Of a stretch of 64,000 bases of DNA, positions 32,987 to 42,274 are shown in pieces. Made by a program: the position numbers and the translations under genes. The DNA is from Kordia sp964351775 (GTDB taxonomy: Bacteria > Bacteroidota > Bacteroidia > Flavobacteriales > Flavobacteriaceae), in assembly GCA_964351775.1 (NCBI GenBank), contig CAYGPQ010000005.1, positions 1 to 64,000 of the forward strand, written 5' to 3'. Position 1 is the first letter of the stretch. The number at the start of each line of letters is the position of its first letter. The notes beneath the pieces are model-generated. The model had not been told where the DNA came from, did not search any database, and saw only the letters and a program-made list of their open reading frames with translations.

Positions 32987-33733
32987 TTAATAAATTTTGA
33001 CTACGTCTGATTCTCCAAACATATTCTCGACAGTTAAACTCAATGATTTTTCTTTGTAAAGTTCTCTTGGCACACTAATATCTCCGAGATATAGCTCACC
33101 AATTTTATCTTTTGCATCCTCTTTAAATAAACCAATTTTAGGCATTGCTAAAGTCAATGTAGCTGAGGCTTCGACTATTGGCTGATGTAAAGTTCCTGTT
33201 GTTAAATCTAAACCTGATGGTGTATCTAATGAAACAACAGCCGCTCTTTGACTATTAGCCCACTTAATCATAGTTTCAGCAGTTCCGAATGGGTTTCCTT
33301 TTAAGCTGTATCCAATAATACCATCTATGATTGCATCAAAATGATATTGTTTAGGCAGGTTGTTGCCTATTTCTATTTGTAATCCCATTCGCTTTAAAAT
33401 TCTATATTGATGCTTAGGAATAGGTGCGAAATTTTCCTCGTTAGCAGTTACAAACACCCTAACCTTTGCTCCCCAAATATGAAGTCGTCTTGCAGCAACA
33501 AGTGCTCCACCTCCATTTCCTCCAGTTCCTGCCAAGACAACAATTTGCTTTCCTTCAACATTACCTTCGCAAAATCGTTCTTTGGTTAAAATAGCTAAAC
33601 ATCGTCCTGCATTTTCCATCATCTGAATAAGCTGAATCCCATAATCTTCCATCATCAAACGGTCTACTTCAATCATTTGAGGTGTATCTATTTTATGATA
33701 ATTTGATTGTATTGGCTTTATATATGTCTTCAT
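32987..33733 (-). CDS. NAD(P)H-hydrate epimerase-like (YjeF N-terminal domain) protein
   Basis: 248 aa, only the YjeF_N/NnrE domain (no C-terminal dehydratase). Seen: MEDYGIQLIQMMENAGR, VVLAGTGGNGGGALVAARRL, DAIIDGIIGYSLKGNPFG and SLDTPSGLDLTTG. The usual NGGDG loop reads NGGGA at 73-77, so the conserved Asp is missing; activity may be altered. The housekeeping fused NnrDE is not in the window. Its place in a sugar operon suggests a special role, possibly on NAD(P)H damaged by the dehydrogenases encoded here (inference). Confidence 0.82.
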   Translation of the reverse strand: MKTYIKPIQSNYHKIDTPQMIEVDRLMMEDYGIQLIQMMENAGRCLAILTKERFCEGNVEGKQIVVLAGTGGNGGGALVAARRLHIWGAKVRVFVTANEENFAPIPKHQYRILKRMGLQIEIGNNLPKQYHFDAIIDGIIGYSLKGNPFGTAETMIKWANSQRAAVVSLDTPSGLDLTTGTLHQPIVEASATLTLAMPKIGLFKEDAKDKIGELYLGDISVPRELYKEKSLSLTVENMFGESDVVKIY

Positions 33734-33745
33734 TTCTTATAGTGA

Positions 33746-34285
33746 TTATTCGTCATTATTGTTTCCGAAAGTGTAAAGCAATCCCAAAGACACAACACTT
33801 TCACCTAACTCTCCTGTTATAAAATGATACTCTACAAAAGGTTGAAATTTATTGAGCGGAACATGAAAACCTGCGCCAATATTAAATCCGAAACTATTTC
33901 GAGATTTAGTTTCTGTTGTATTGTTGTCAAACCTTGTTAATTCTATTTGTTCTGAAGAATAATTAACTCCAAAGAGAGGATATGCTCCTAACTTTTCTTC
34001 AAACAATTCAAAAATGTAATGTGCATTGATGTTGGCTTCAAAAATGAAAATATCCTCTTTGTAGATTGTAGTTCTTATAGTTTTTGGGAAAGTAAATGTC
34101 AACTCTGGCCCAAAGCAGATATTCTCATTGAGGTTATAATAACTTCTTAGGTTGAATCCCGGACTCTCAATAGATGTATTATATTCAAACGCAGCTCCAG
34201 CACTTATGCTCTGACCATAGCAAAAGACAGATGTCAAAAAAAGAAATCCACAGCCCAAACTATATTTTAAATCACTAACTCTCAT
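33746..34285 (-). CDS. Outer-membrane beta-barrel protein
   Basis: 179 aa with a signal peptide (SLGCGFLFLTSVFCYGQ) and alternating amphipathic strands (ISAGAAFEYNTS, FGFNIGAGFHVPL, KFQPFVEYHFITG, SVVSLGLLYTFG), ending in the LLYTFG terminal strand. OmpX-like size, eight strands likely. It overlaps the SDR gene by 4 bp. Role unknown; it may be a small porin or marker of envelope adaptation for the operon. Confidence 0.75.
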   Translation of the reverse strand: MRVSDLKYSLGCGFLFLTSVFCYGQSISAGAAFEYNTSIESPGFNLRSYYNLNENICFGPELTFTFPKTIRTTIYKEDIFIFEANINAHYIFELFEEKLGAYPLFGVNYSSEQIELTRFDNNTTETKSRNSFGFNIGAGFHVPLNKFQPFVEYHFITGELGESVVSLGLLYTFGNNNDE

Positions 34286-34965
34286 GACATGTTATAGATT
34301 TTGTAGATTGGCTTTCTCATCATCTTTCCTGCATCCGATAATATAAATTTTACCGTATTTGCAACTTGTTGCGTCGGCACCCAATTTTCGAAATTAGCAG
34401 CTGGTATGGCGTTTCTAGTACCTTTGGTATCGAGTGTGCTAGGGACAATAATTGATGCCGAAACTCCTGTTGAGTTTGTTGATATATTTATAACATCAGC
34501 CAACTGTTTCAATAAAGATTTTGACATTGCATAAGCGACCTCATTTTTAGCCTCTTCAGCATTAAAAGCCGCTCTGGAACTGATTAGAATAATTTGTAGT
34601 GATTTCTTCGCTGCCTCATTTAGCTTCAAAAGAGGTTGTACTGCATTATAAGCAGTAGCAAAATTTAGCGCAATCATTTTATTTACATCTTCTATAGTAG
34701 TCTCATAAATAGAACCCACTGAAAATCCGCCGACAATACATATAAGTGCTTCAATATTTCCCTTCTTATTCTTAATAAACTTCTCTGATTCAGAAGCGTC
34801 CAACAAGTTTACTTTTTCACAACTCACTTGACTATGGGCTACACTAGATGCATCGTCTGTAGGCCCTAAAGTAATGTGTATTTCATAGCCTTCCTTAATA
34901 AGTAATTGTGTGACTGCTTGCCCTAAATTTCCAGCTCCTCCCGTTATGATTATAGATTTTTTCAT
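34282..34965 (-). CDS. Short-chain dehydrogenase/reductase
   Basis: 227 aa, classical SDR: N-terminal IITGGAGNLGQAV nucleotide loop (GGAGNLG), ICIVGGF in place of NAG, catalytic SSR Ser and YAMSKSLLKQL (Y-x3-K). Short C-terminal substrate region. Overlaps both neighbours by 4 bp (aquaporin stop / own start, own stop / OMP start), so translation is coupled. Substrate unknown, presumably a sugar or polyol given the operon. Confidence 0.85.
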   Translation of the reverse strand: MKKSIIITGGAGNLGQAVTQLLIKEGYEIHITLGPTDDASSVAHSQVSCEKVNLLDASESEKFIKNKKGNIEALICIVGGFSVGSIYETTIEDVNKMIALNFATAYNAVQPLLKLNEAAKKSLQIILISSRAAFNAEEAKNEVAYAMSKSLLKQLADVINISTNSTGVSASIIVPSTLDTKGTRNAIPAANFENWVPTQQVANTVKFILSDAGKMMRKPIYKIYNMS

Positions 34966-35762
34966 AGTGAGTATGTGTCTTGTTTTTGAATATTATCTAG
35001 ATGCGTTTTGCAATCGTCACAGTTTGCCGTTACGTAACACTTTATGTTCTTTTTTTTCGATATTTTTAAATATATCTCTGTCGCTAGCCACATCCCTAAT
35101 GCTGGTGCCAAGAAATACAACCAAACACTTGTCCATTCCCAAGCAGGAATTGCAGATGCAACTGTTCTAGCTGGATTAATACTCATACCGGAATGAGGTG
35201 CCTCAAATGTTATAAAAAGCGTTAATAAAATACCTGCAAAAATGGGTGTTAAAGATGCTAACTTTTCCACGTTACTAGTGTACAGCACAGTGATGAAAAG
35301 GATAAACGACAATGTAGCCTCTAAAGCAAAAGCAATTCCAATACCGTAACTTCCTGGAACGGTTATTGCATAATTTACTTGAGGAATAGCACTATAACTT
35401 TCAAAGAAAATCTGAAATAAAACTACACCGAGATAACCACCTATAAACTGAAAAAGTATATAAAAAACTGCATTGGGTTTTGATATTTTTCCAAGTCTTA
35501 AAAACGATAATGTTACTGCTGGATTTAAATGCGCGCCTGACTTTTTCCCCCAGGGCGAATACATTATACCAATAGCTGTTAAGCCCATGGCTATGCCAAT
35601 GATAAATCTTCTTAACAAGGCATCATCAATTAGTGCTTGCTTAACTGGTGAATTTGGATGTTCTACCAAGATGGTAAATACAACTGCAGAAATCATAAAA
35701 GTTCCCAATCCCCAAGCTTCCATTAAATATTCTCGCCAATATGTAGTCAAACTCTTTATCAT
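34962..35762 (-). CDS. Aquaporin/MIP-family channel
   Basis: 266 aa, six membrane helices and two NPA half-helices: HLNPAVTLS (NPA 80-82) and SINPARTVAS (NPA 196-198, filter Arg199). The residue after NPAR is Thr rather than the Asp typical of glycerol facilitators, which favours a water-type channel. The C-terminal tail carries a Cys cluster (IKCYVTANCDDCKTHL), unusual for an aquaporin and a possible redox or metal site. Its presence in a sugar operon fits osmotic control or small-polyol exchange. Confidence 0.9.
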   Translation of the reverse strand: MIKSLTTYWREYLMEAWGLGTFMISAVVFTILVEHPNSPVKQALIDDALLRRFIIGIAMGLTAIGIMYSPWGKKSGAHLNPAVTLSFLRLGKISKPNAVFYILFQFIGGYLGVVLFQIFFESYSAIPQVNYAITVPGSYGIGIAFALEATLSFILFITVLYTSNVEKLASLTPIFAGILLTLFITFEAPHSGMSINPARTVASAIPAWEWTSVWLYFLAPALGMWLATEIYLKISKKKNIKCYVTANCDDCKTHLDNIQKQDTYSL

Positions 35763-35770
35763 ATTATCAA

Positions 35771-37726
35771 TTAAATAGCATGTAATTCATGACTAGCATA
35801 TAATTTTACCAATGCAGCAACAGACCATGCCTGTTGCACACAGCCTCTACCTTGATTTGGATGTTCACCATCAAATATTTCGGAAATAGCGTGGATACAG
35901 TCTTGAGAATAAAAATGGTCTTGTAATGGTTTTAAAGCATCAACCACTATCTTTTTATGCTTTAATTGGTAATTATTTACTTTTAAATACGCTTCCCAAT
36001 ATTCCATTAGCAGAAATGGCCAAACTGTACCTTGATGGTAAGCAGTATCTCTAGACCATTGATTGCCTCCGTAATGACCTATATAATGTTCGTTTTCAAT
36101 ATTTAATGTTCGTAAGCCATAATCTGTTAAGAGTTTATCTGAAATTAGGTTAGTGATAGTTTTTTCTTCTTTTTTGTTAAGTAGACTAAAAGGTAGACTG
36201 ACCGCATATATTTGATTAGGCCTAAAGCTATCATCAACATTATTTTTTGAAATAACCACATCATTTAGATAACCTTCTTCATTTAAAAAGTAAGTTTTAA
36301 AGTTCTTTTTAAAAGTTTTCTTAATCTTGATTATTTCAGCATCGCAATCCTTATTTAATTCTTTACAGAAGAATTCGTATATGCATAATGCATTATACCA
36401 AAGGGCATTTATTTCGACAGGACATCCTATTCTTGGTGTTACAACATAACCTTCAACTCTGGCATCCATCCAAGTTAGTTGCCATCCATCTTCACCACCA
36501 GAAATAAAACCTTCATCAGTAAGGTGAATATTATAACGTGTACCATCTATGTGATGTGCTAATACAAGTGCTAAATGTGGTGTTTTAGATTTAATAAAAT
36601 CTCTATCACCAAACTTAATATAGTATTCATAGAGCGTAACAAATAACCAAAGCGTGGCATCTATAGTGTTGTATTCAACCTCTTGACCATCATAATCTGG
36701 AAAACGGTTGGGCAGCATGCCTTGGTCTAAATATTTGAAGAATGTTGATAATATGGATTTTGATGTTTTCTGGTCACCAGCAGCAATAGTTAGTCCGCGC
36801 ATGGCAATCATCGTATCTCTTCCCCAATCTGTAAACCAATGGTAGCCTGCAATTATAGTTTTTGACTTTGTTGAAGCTCTATCGACTATAAATTGATTAC
36901 CGGATTTTAATAAATCATTATAGAATGTAGATTTTATCTTTTTATCTGAAAGTGAATTATCAAAACTAGTAGCCTTCTTTTCTAGATTTGCATAGCGTTT
37001 AGAAACCATATCTGCATCTGTAGTAAAGGTTATTGAAACAGATTCTCCTGGTTTTAAATTCACATTTAAAAAACCAATTCTGTAATAATCTTCAACAGCA
37101 TCTTGCCCACGGTAGGCTTCTTTTGATAACTGAATATCTTTATACCATGCTCTGTGCTCTTGAAATCCTCCTTTAGACCAACTAAAATATAGTGCCGGAC
37201 TATCTGGATATGAATGAATTTTTATCGATTTTTTATTGTTGTGCTCATAGTAATAATCAAAACTATTTTCATGAAAGGTAGAATGGTAATCTTTATCTTC
37301 AAATAATGGATGTAATTCTATTTCAAAGGCAGATTTCCCAGTATTCATATAGCAAACAACTGTAGTATTGCTTCCTTGAACCATGAACGTTTTTTTAGAT
37401 AATTTCCAGTTTGTGTTTTCGTAATTCCACCTAGAAATTGGTCTTCTTTCAAAATCCACTAAAAACTGTTCACCTTTTGGATGGCTCGTATTAGGATATA
37501 AATTGACAGAGATATCATCTATGGCATCTCCTTGCTTAACTCGCTCTTCAACTTTAGAAACCAATACCCTTCTTTCTGTTGGTGGATTAAAAGGTGCTAC
37601 CAATAGACCATGATACTTTCTTGTATTTGCCCCTGTAATTGAAGATGAAGCGTAACCACCTTGCCCATTGGTTTCTAACCATTCGATATCTAAAAGTTCT
37701 TCTAGTGCTTTGTTGTTTAATTTCAT
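35771..37726 (-). CDS. Amylo-alpha-1,6-glucosidase / glycogen debranching-type enzyme (GH133)
   Basis: 651 aa. N-terminal GDE_N beta domain (WLETNGQGGYASSSITGANT then RKYHGLLVAPF) and a C-terminal (alpha/alpha)6 barrel with FTDWGRDTMIAMRG (Asp300 region), GGEDGWQLTWMDAR and YHQGTVWPFLL. Hydrolyses alpha-1,6 branches in glycogen-like glucan; no signal peptide, so cytoplasmic. Completes, with GH57 and GT4, a synthesis/degradation set for an alpha-glucan. 8 bp before the aquaporin gene. Confidence 0.9.
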   Translation of the reverse strand: MKLNNKALEELLDIEWLETNGQGGYASSSITGANTRKYHGLLVAPFNPPTERRVLVSKVEERVKQGDAIDDISVNLYPNTSHPKGEQFLVDFERRPISRWNYENTNWKLSKKTFMVQGSNTTVVCYMNTGKSAFEIELHPLFEDKDYHSTFHENSFDYYYEHNNKKSIKIHSYPDSPALYFSWSKGGFQEHRAWYKDIQLSKEAYRGQDAVEDYYRIGFLNVNLKPGESVSITFTTDADMVSKRYANLEKKATSFDNSLSDKKIKSTFYNDLLKSGNQFIVDRASTKSKTIIAGYHWFTDWGRDTMIAMRGLTIAAGDQKTSKSILSTFFKYLDQGMLPNRFPDYDGQEVEYNTIDATLWLFVTLYEYYIKFGDRDFIKSKTPHLALVLAHHIDGTRYNIHLTDEGFISGGEDGWQLTWMDARVEGYVVTPRIGCPVEINALWYNALCIYEFFCKELNKDCDAEIIKIKKTFKKNFKTYFLNEEGYLNDVVISKNNVDDSFRPNQIYAVSLPFSLLNKKEEKTITNLISDKLLTDYGLRTLNIENEHYIGHYGGNQWSRDTAYHQGTVWPFLLMEYWEAYLKVNNYQLKHKKIVVDALKPLQDHFYSQDCIHAISEIFDGEHPNQGRGCVQQAWSVAALVKLYASHELHAI

Positions 37727-37733
37727 GATTCAA

Positions 37734-38795
37734 TTATTTTAGCTTCACTCGTAAAAGTGTGTTGTCTGCGGTTATGTATAGTGTTGAAAAATTATCGTCA
37801 AAAGCACAATTAGAAACCCATTCGTCAGGTTTAATTTTGCCTAACAATTCAAAATCGGCGTTAAAAATCCAAAGTCCGCCAGGTCCAGCGGTAAAGATGT
37901 TTCCTTGAGCATCTACTTTGATTCCGTCAGGAAATCCAATTTCTTTACCAATGAGTTGTGTTACGTTTAAAATTTCTTCTGATTCACCGAGTTCTCCATT
38001 TTCTGTTACTGAAAAAGAAAGCCATTGTGCATTATTGGCATCTGTGTTAGCAACATACAATTTGGTTTCATCTGGATTGAACGCCAAACCGTTTGGTCTG
38101 CTGATTGATGAAGTCAGTAGTTTTAAATTACCATCTTTTGAAAACCTATAAACTCCTTGAAAATCGAGCTCTTTGTTTGGGTCGTCCATCATGGCTTCAC
38201 TCAATCCGTAAGGTGGGTCTGTGAAATAGAGATTTCCTCTAGAATCATAAACCAAATCGTTAGGACTGTTCAATCGCTTGCCATCAAAATGGGATACCAA
38301 TACCTTAAAGTTGTTATTTTGATTTTCTAAAGACTCATTTAATTGCACCACTTGTCGGTTTCCGTGTTGACAGATAATGAGGTTACCATCTAAATCTAAC
38401 GTAAGCCCATTAGAACCACGTTCTCTACTATCTGTATCGTTTCCATCAAATCCAGAATTATTTAGATACAATTCCATACCATTGGTTTCAGTCCATTTCC
38501 AGATTTTATTTTCCTTTACGTCAGAACACAAAACCCATTTTTTTGATGGAATCCATAAAGGACCTTCTGCCCATTCTAGTGTATCTGATAACACTTCAAT
38601 TTTGGCATCCTTCGGAATTATGGCATCGAATTCTGGATGTATACGTTCTATGTAACCTATGGTTTTATAAGTTTGCTTTGGATTCACATCATTAACGTCT
38701 TCTTTGCGTTGTTGGGTCTCATTTTTACACGAGCACAGCAGCAACACCAATATGATTGGCACTAAAAAAGATGTTATGTTATTTTCTTTTTTCAT
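37734..38795 (-). CDS. SMP-30/gluconolactonase-family lipoprotein
   Basis: 353 aa, six-bladed propeller lactonase. Signal peptide with lipobox VLLLCSC, so periplasm- or surface-facing. Motifs: EWAEGPLWIPSKKW (metal Glu), GSNGLTLDLDGNLIICQHGN, LNSPNDLVYDSRGNLYFTDP and RPNGLAFNPDETKLYVANTD. Likely hydrolyses gluconolactone-type lactones, the product of sugar dehydrogenases encoded nearby. Paralogue of the C-terminal part of the 42275 gene. Lactone identity is inference. Confidence 0.88.
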   Translation of the reverse strand: MKKENNITSFLVPIILVLLLCSCKNETQQRKEDVNDVNPKQTYKTIGYIERIHPEFDAIIPKDAKIEVLSDTLEWAEGPLWIPSKKWVLCSDVKENKIWKWTETNGMELYLNNSGFDGNDTDSRERGSNGLTLDLDGNLIICQHGNRQVVQLNESLENQNNNFKVLVSHFDGKRLNSPNDLVYDSRGNLYFTDPPYGLSEAMMDDPNKELDFQGVYRFSKDGNLKLLTSSISRPNGLAFNPDETKLYVANTDANNAQWLSFSVTENGELGESEEILNVTQLIGKEIGFPDGIKVDAQGNIFTAGPGGLWIFNADFELLGKIKPDEWVSNCAFDDNFSTLYITADNTLLRVKLK

Positions 38796-38801
38796 AGTAA
38801 C

Positions 38802-41438
38802 TTATTCCCAACATGATTCGTCAATAAGATGTGCAACCACACCTGTCCACCCAGTTTGATGGCTTGCGCCAACACCTCTTCCGTTGTCTCCATGAAAGTA
38901 TTCATAGAACAATATTAAATCTTCAAAGTGCTCATCTCTGTACCAATCACTATGCAATGCATGCACAGGTCTATTTCCGTTTTCATCCTTTTTAAAGGTC
39001 TTGACCAATCGCTTGTTGAGCTCATTACTTAATTCTAAAAGATTGATTTTTTTCTTCTTCCCTAGGTTGTAGGATACTTTGAAATCGTTTCCATAATATT
39101 TGTGGTACTCTTTAAGAGATTGCACAAACAGAAAGTTCATTGGCATCCAAATAGGGCCTCTCCAGTTTGAATTTCCTCCAAATAAATACGTTGAAGATTC
39201 AGCAGGATCGTACTTCACACTAAAGACTTTTCCATCCAGAATGATGGAATAGGGATTTTCATGAATTTTAGACAAGGCACGTATGCCATGAGGACTCAAG
39301 AACTCGTTTTCATCTAACAATGCCTTCAAAAGTTTTTCCATGCGATGCTTCGGAACTAAAGACAGCAAAATGTCTTTATCGTCATGCAGTTCTTCAACCA
39401 CAAGGTATTTATCGTGTTTTTTTCGGTAGTTTCTAAACCACTTTAAGCTCTTCGAGAAGTTCTTTAGTTTTTTCAGTTTTTTATTCTCTAGTACCAATAC
39501 TGAATTGAGTGTCATTAAACCTACTAGCGAGCGTACTTTTATTGGAATATAACTATCATTAGGTAAGACCAAAACATCATAGAAGAAGCCTTCGGCCTCA
39601 TCCCAACTACCCATCCAATCGTCACCAATTCTATTAAGGGATGCTGCGATATACACAAAATGCTCAAAGAATTTCGTGCACATGTCTTCATAGCTAGCAT
39701 CTTCCATTGAAATTTCCAAAGCTATTTGTAGCATATTTAGGGAATACATAGCCATCCAAGCAGTACCATCGGCTTGCTCTAAATAACCGCCTCCTGGTAT
39801 CTGACTGCTTCTATCAAACACACCAATATTATCCAAACCTAGGAAACCACCTTCAAAAACGTTATTATCACTTCTATCTTTTCTATTTACCCACCACGTA
39901 AAGTTGAGGGACATTTTATTGAAGACACGTTTTAAAAACTCTATATCTCCCTTACCTGTATTCTTTTTATCAATTTCATATACTTGATAAGCTGCCCAAG
40001 CTTGAACTGGCGGATTCACATCCGAAAATGCCCATTCATAGGCCGGAATCTGACCATTAGGCGCCATGTACCATTCTTTTAAAATAAGCAGTAGCTGATT
40101 TTTAGCAAACTCTGCATCAATCATAGCAATTGGTACACAATGAAACGCTAAATCCCAAGCTGCATACCACGGATACTCCCACTTATCTGGCATGGAAATG
40201 ATGTCTTCGTTATTAAGTGTTAACCAGTTATTATTTCTACCTGTTAATCGCTCTCTAGGTGGTTCTGGCTGTCCAGGATCGCCTTTGAGCCATGTTTCCA
40301 TATCAATATTGAAATATTGCTTAGACCACATCATACCAGCAAAGGCTTGTCTTTGTATATTCTGGGTGTCTTTACAATCTCCTTTTTTAAATGGCTTATA
40401 AAATTCATCTGCCTCTTTTTGTCTTGCCGAAAAGTGCTTGTCAAAATCTGTAGTTAAAGAGGTCGTATTTTGAATGTCTTTTGAAAGACGAAGTCGTATT
40501 TCTTTTGATCCATTTGCAGAAATACTATATTGATATAAAGGTGAAAACTTTGTTCCCGAAGAAACAGCATCAGTCAACTCAAAATCATTATTAATGACTG
40601 CATCATGAAATAAATCTTTCACATAAGGACTTTGATTCTCTGTTCCAAAAAGTTTCTTTTTATTGGTTTCGTTATTGGTAAACAGCCATTTTTTTGGTGC
40701 ATCAAAATGAAGATGATAGGCTCCTAATTTAGAATGCTTTACCTGGACAGAACCATACTTTTTTGTGCTCTTATTTTTGGTTATACTGTGTTCGCCTTCC
40801 GCTTGATTAAAAGACCATAAATTACGCATTAGCAATGTAGGTAATAGAGAAATTTCAGCAGCTTCCTTTCCACGATTGTGAACAGTAATCTTTATCAAAA
40901 TGTCTTCATCATCAGCTTTGACGTATTCTGTAAAGACATCAAAATAGCTGTTGTCGTTAAATACTCCTGTATCTAAAATCTCATACTCCAGATCGTCCTT
41001 TCCTCTATATCTGTTGGTTTCTACCAAATCACGATAGGGAAACTCGTTTTGAGGATATTTGTAGAGATGTTTCATGTATGAGTGCGTAGGTGTGCTATCT
41101 AAATAATAGTAAAGCTCCTTACAGTCCTCTCCATGGTTGCCCTCTGAACCTGTTAGACCAAACAAACGCTCTTTCAAAATAGGATCTTTCCCGTTCCACA
41201 TCGCCACAGAAAAAGCAATGGCGCAATGCTTATCGGATATTCCAGCGATACCATCTTCTCCCCATCGGTAAACCCTACTACGTGCATGATCGTGGGTGAA
41301 ATAATCCCAAGCTTCGCCATGAGCACTATAATCTTCTCTAACAGTTCCCCATTGTCTCTCACTTATATACGGTCCCCATTCCAGCCATTTTTTTTTGCCT
41401 GAATAATGTTCTTTTAAACGTAGCTTTTCTGCATCCAT
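38802..41438 (-). CDS. MGH1/GH63-like glucosidase
   Basis: 878 aa from ATG 41438 (MDAEKLRLKEHYSG). An upstream in-frame ATG at 41480 would overlap the preceding SDR gene, whereas 41438 leaves an 11-bp gap. (alpha/alpha)6 barrel of the mannosylglycerate hydrolase/GH63 type: KWEYPWYAAWDLAFHCVPIA (probable acid Asp429), GNSNWRGPIWMPMNFL and GASHQTGWTGVVA. No signal peptide. Family includes enzymes for compatible solutes (mannosyl- or glucosylglycerate) and glucosides; which one is unknown. Confidence 0.85.
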   Translation of the reverse strand: MDAEKLRLKEHYSGKKKWLEWGPYISERQWGTVREDYSAHGEAWDYFTHDHARSRVYRWGEDGIAGISDKHCAIAFSVAMWNGKDPILKERLFGLTGSEGNHGEDCKELYYYLDSTPTHSYMKHLYKYPQNEFPYRDLVETNRYRGKDDLEYEILDTGVFNDNSYFDVFTEYVKADDEDILIKITVHNRGKEAAEISLLPTLLMRNLWSFNQAEGEHSITKNKSTKKYGSVQVKHSKLGAYHLHFDAPKKWLFTNNETNKKKLFGTENQSPYVKDLFHDAVINNDFELTDAVSSGTKFSPLYQYSISANGSKEIRLRLSKDIQNTTSLTTDFDKHFSARQKEADEFYKPFKKGDCKDTQNIQRQAFAGMMWSKQYFNIDMETWLKGDPGQPEPPRERLTGRNNNWLTLNNEDIISMPDKWEYPWYAAWDLAFHCVPIAMIDAEFAKNQLLLILKEWYMAPNGQIPAYEWAFSDVNPPVQAWAAYQVYEIDKKNTGKGDIEFLKRVFNKMSLNFTWWVNRKDRSDNNVFEGGFLGLDNIGVFDRSSQIPGGGYLEQADGTAWMAMYSLNMLQIALEISMEDASYEDMCTKFFEHFVYIAASLNRIGDDWMGSWDEAEGFFYDVLVLPNDSYIPIKVRSLVGLMTLNSVLVLENKKLKKLKNFSKSLKWFRNYRKKHDKYLVVEELHDDKDILLSLVPKHRMEKLLKALLDENEFLSPHGIRALSKIHENPYSIILDGKVFSVKYDPAESSTYLFGGNSNWRGPIWMPMNFLFVQSLKEYHKYYGNDFKVSYNLGKKKKINLLELSNELNKRLVKTFKKDENGNRPVHALHSDWYRDEHFEDLILFYEYFHGDNGRGVGASHQTGWTGVVAHLIDESCWE

Positions 41439-41449
41439 AATTTTCTTTT

Positions 41450-42271
41450 TTATCCGTTTGTTGTAAATCCTGGATAACACGTCATGCCACCATCAACAAA
41501 TAATGTTGTTCCGTTTACGTAATCTGATTCATCTGAAGCTAACCATGTGGCAGCAGCACCGATGTCTGATGGTTGCCCAATACGCTTGTAGGGAATTAAT
41601 TTGTTTAATTCATTTAGCGCTTCTGGTGTTTCCCAAGCTTCTTTATTTATGGGTGTTTGAATGGCTCCAGGCGCAATACTATTAGCACGAATACCATGAG
41701 GCCCATACTCTTGGGTAATGGACTGCATTAACATAACAATTGCTCCTTTTGAAGCTGCATAGTTGGCATGACCTGCCCAAGGAATAATTTCATGCACGGA
41801 ACTCATGTGAATAATTTTACCCAAAGCTTTAGACACTTCAGGTCGCATACCACGTCTCAAAAACTCCTTAATGGCTTCTTTAACACATAGAAACTGACCT
41901 GTTAGGTTGACATCAAGTACCAATTGCCATTCTTTTAATGGCATTTCGTGCAATGGAAAATCTCTTTGCAGGCCTGCATTGGGCACACATATATCCACAG
42001 TACCAAAATGGTCAATCGTTTTTTTGAACATTGCCTGTACTTGATCTTCTTTACTCACATCTGCTTTTATGGCAATCCCTTGTCCACATAATTTATCATT
42101 ACAGATGTTGTGTGCAATCTCCTCAGCAGCTTCTGGATTAGAAACATAATTAACTACAACATTAGCTCCATCTCTTCCCAAAGCTATAGCTACCTCTTTT
42201 CCAATACCTGAATTGGCTCCAGTTACAATGGCGGTTTGACCTAATAATCTTTTGTTCGGTTTTTGGTACAT
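41450..42271 (-). CDS. SDR-family glucose 1-dehydrogenase-like oxidoreductase
   Basis: 273 aa, cytoplasmic classical SDR: TGANSGIG 17-24, NAG 98-100, S157/S158, Y171-x3-K175, and GAIQTPINKEAW after the active site, ending FVDGGMTCYPGF, all typical of bacterial glucose 1-dehydrogenases. Oxidises an aldose (glucose?) to its lactone with NAD(P). 3 bp after the upstream SMP-30 gene and 11 bp before the GH63-type gene: hydrolase, dehydrogenase and lactonase in a row. Confidence 0.85.
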   Translation of the reverse strand: MYQKPNKRLLGQTAIVTGANSGIGKEVAIALGRDGANVVVNYVSNPEAAEEIAHNICNDKLCGQGIAIKADVSKEDQVQAMFKKTIDHFGTVDICVPNAGLQRDFPLHEMPLKEWQLVLDVNLTGQFLCVKEAIKEFLRRGMRPEVSKALGKIIHMSSVHEIIPWAGHANYAASKGAIVMLMQSITQEYGPHGIRANSIAPGAIQTPINKEAWETPEALNELNKLIPYKRIGQPSDIGAAATWLASDESDYVNGTTLFVDGGMTCYPGFTTNG

Positions 42272-42274
42272 ATT

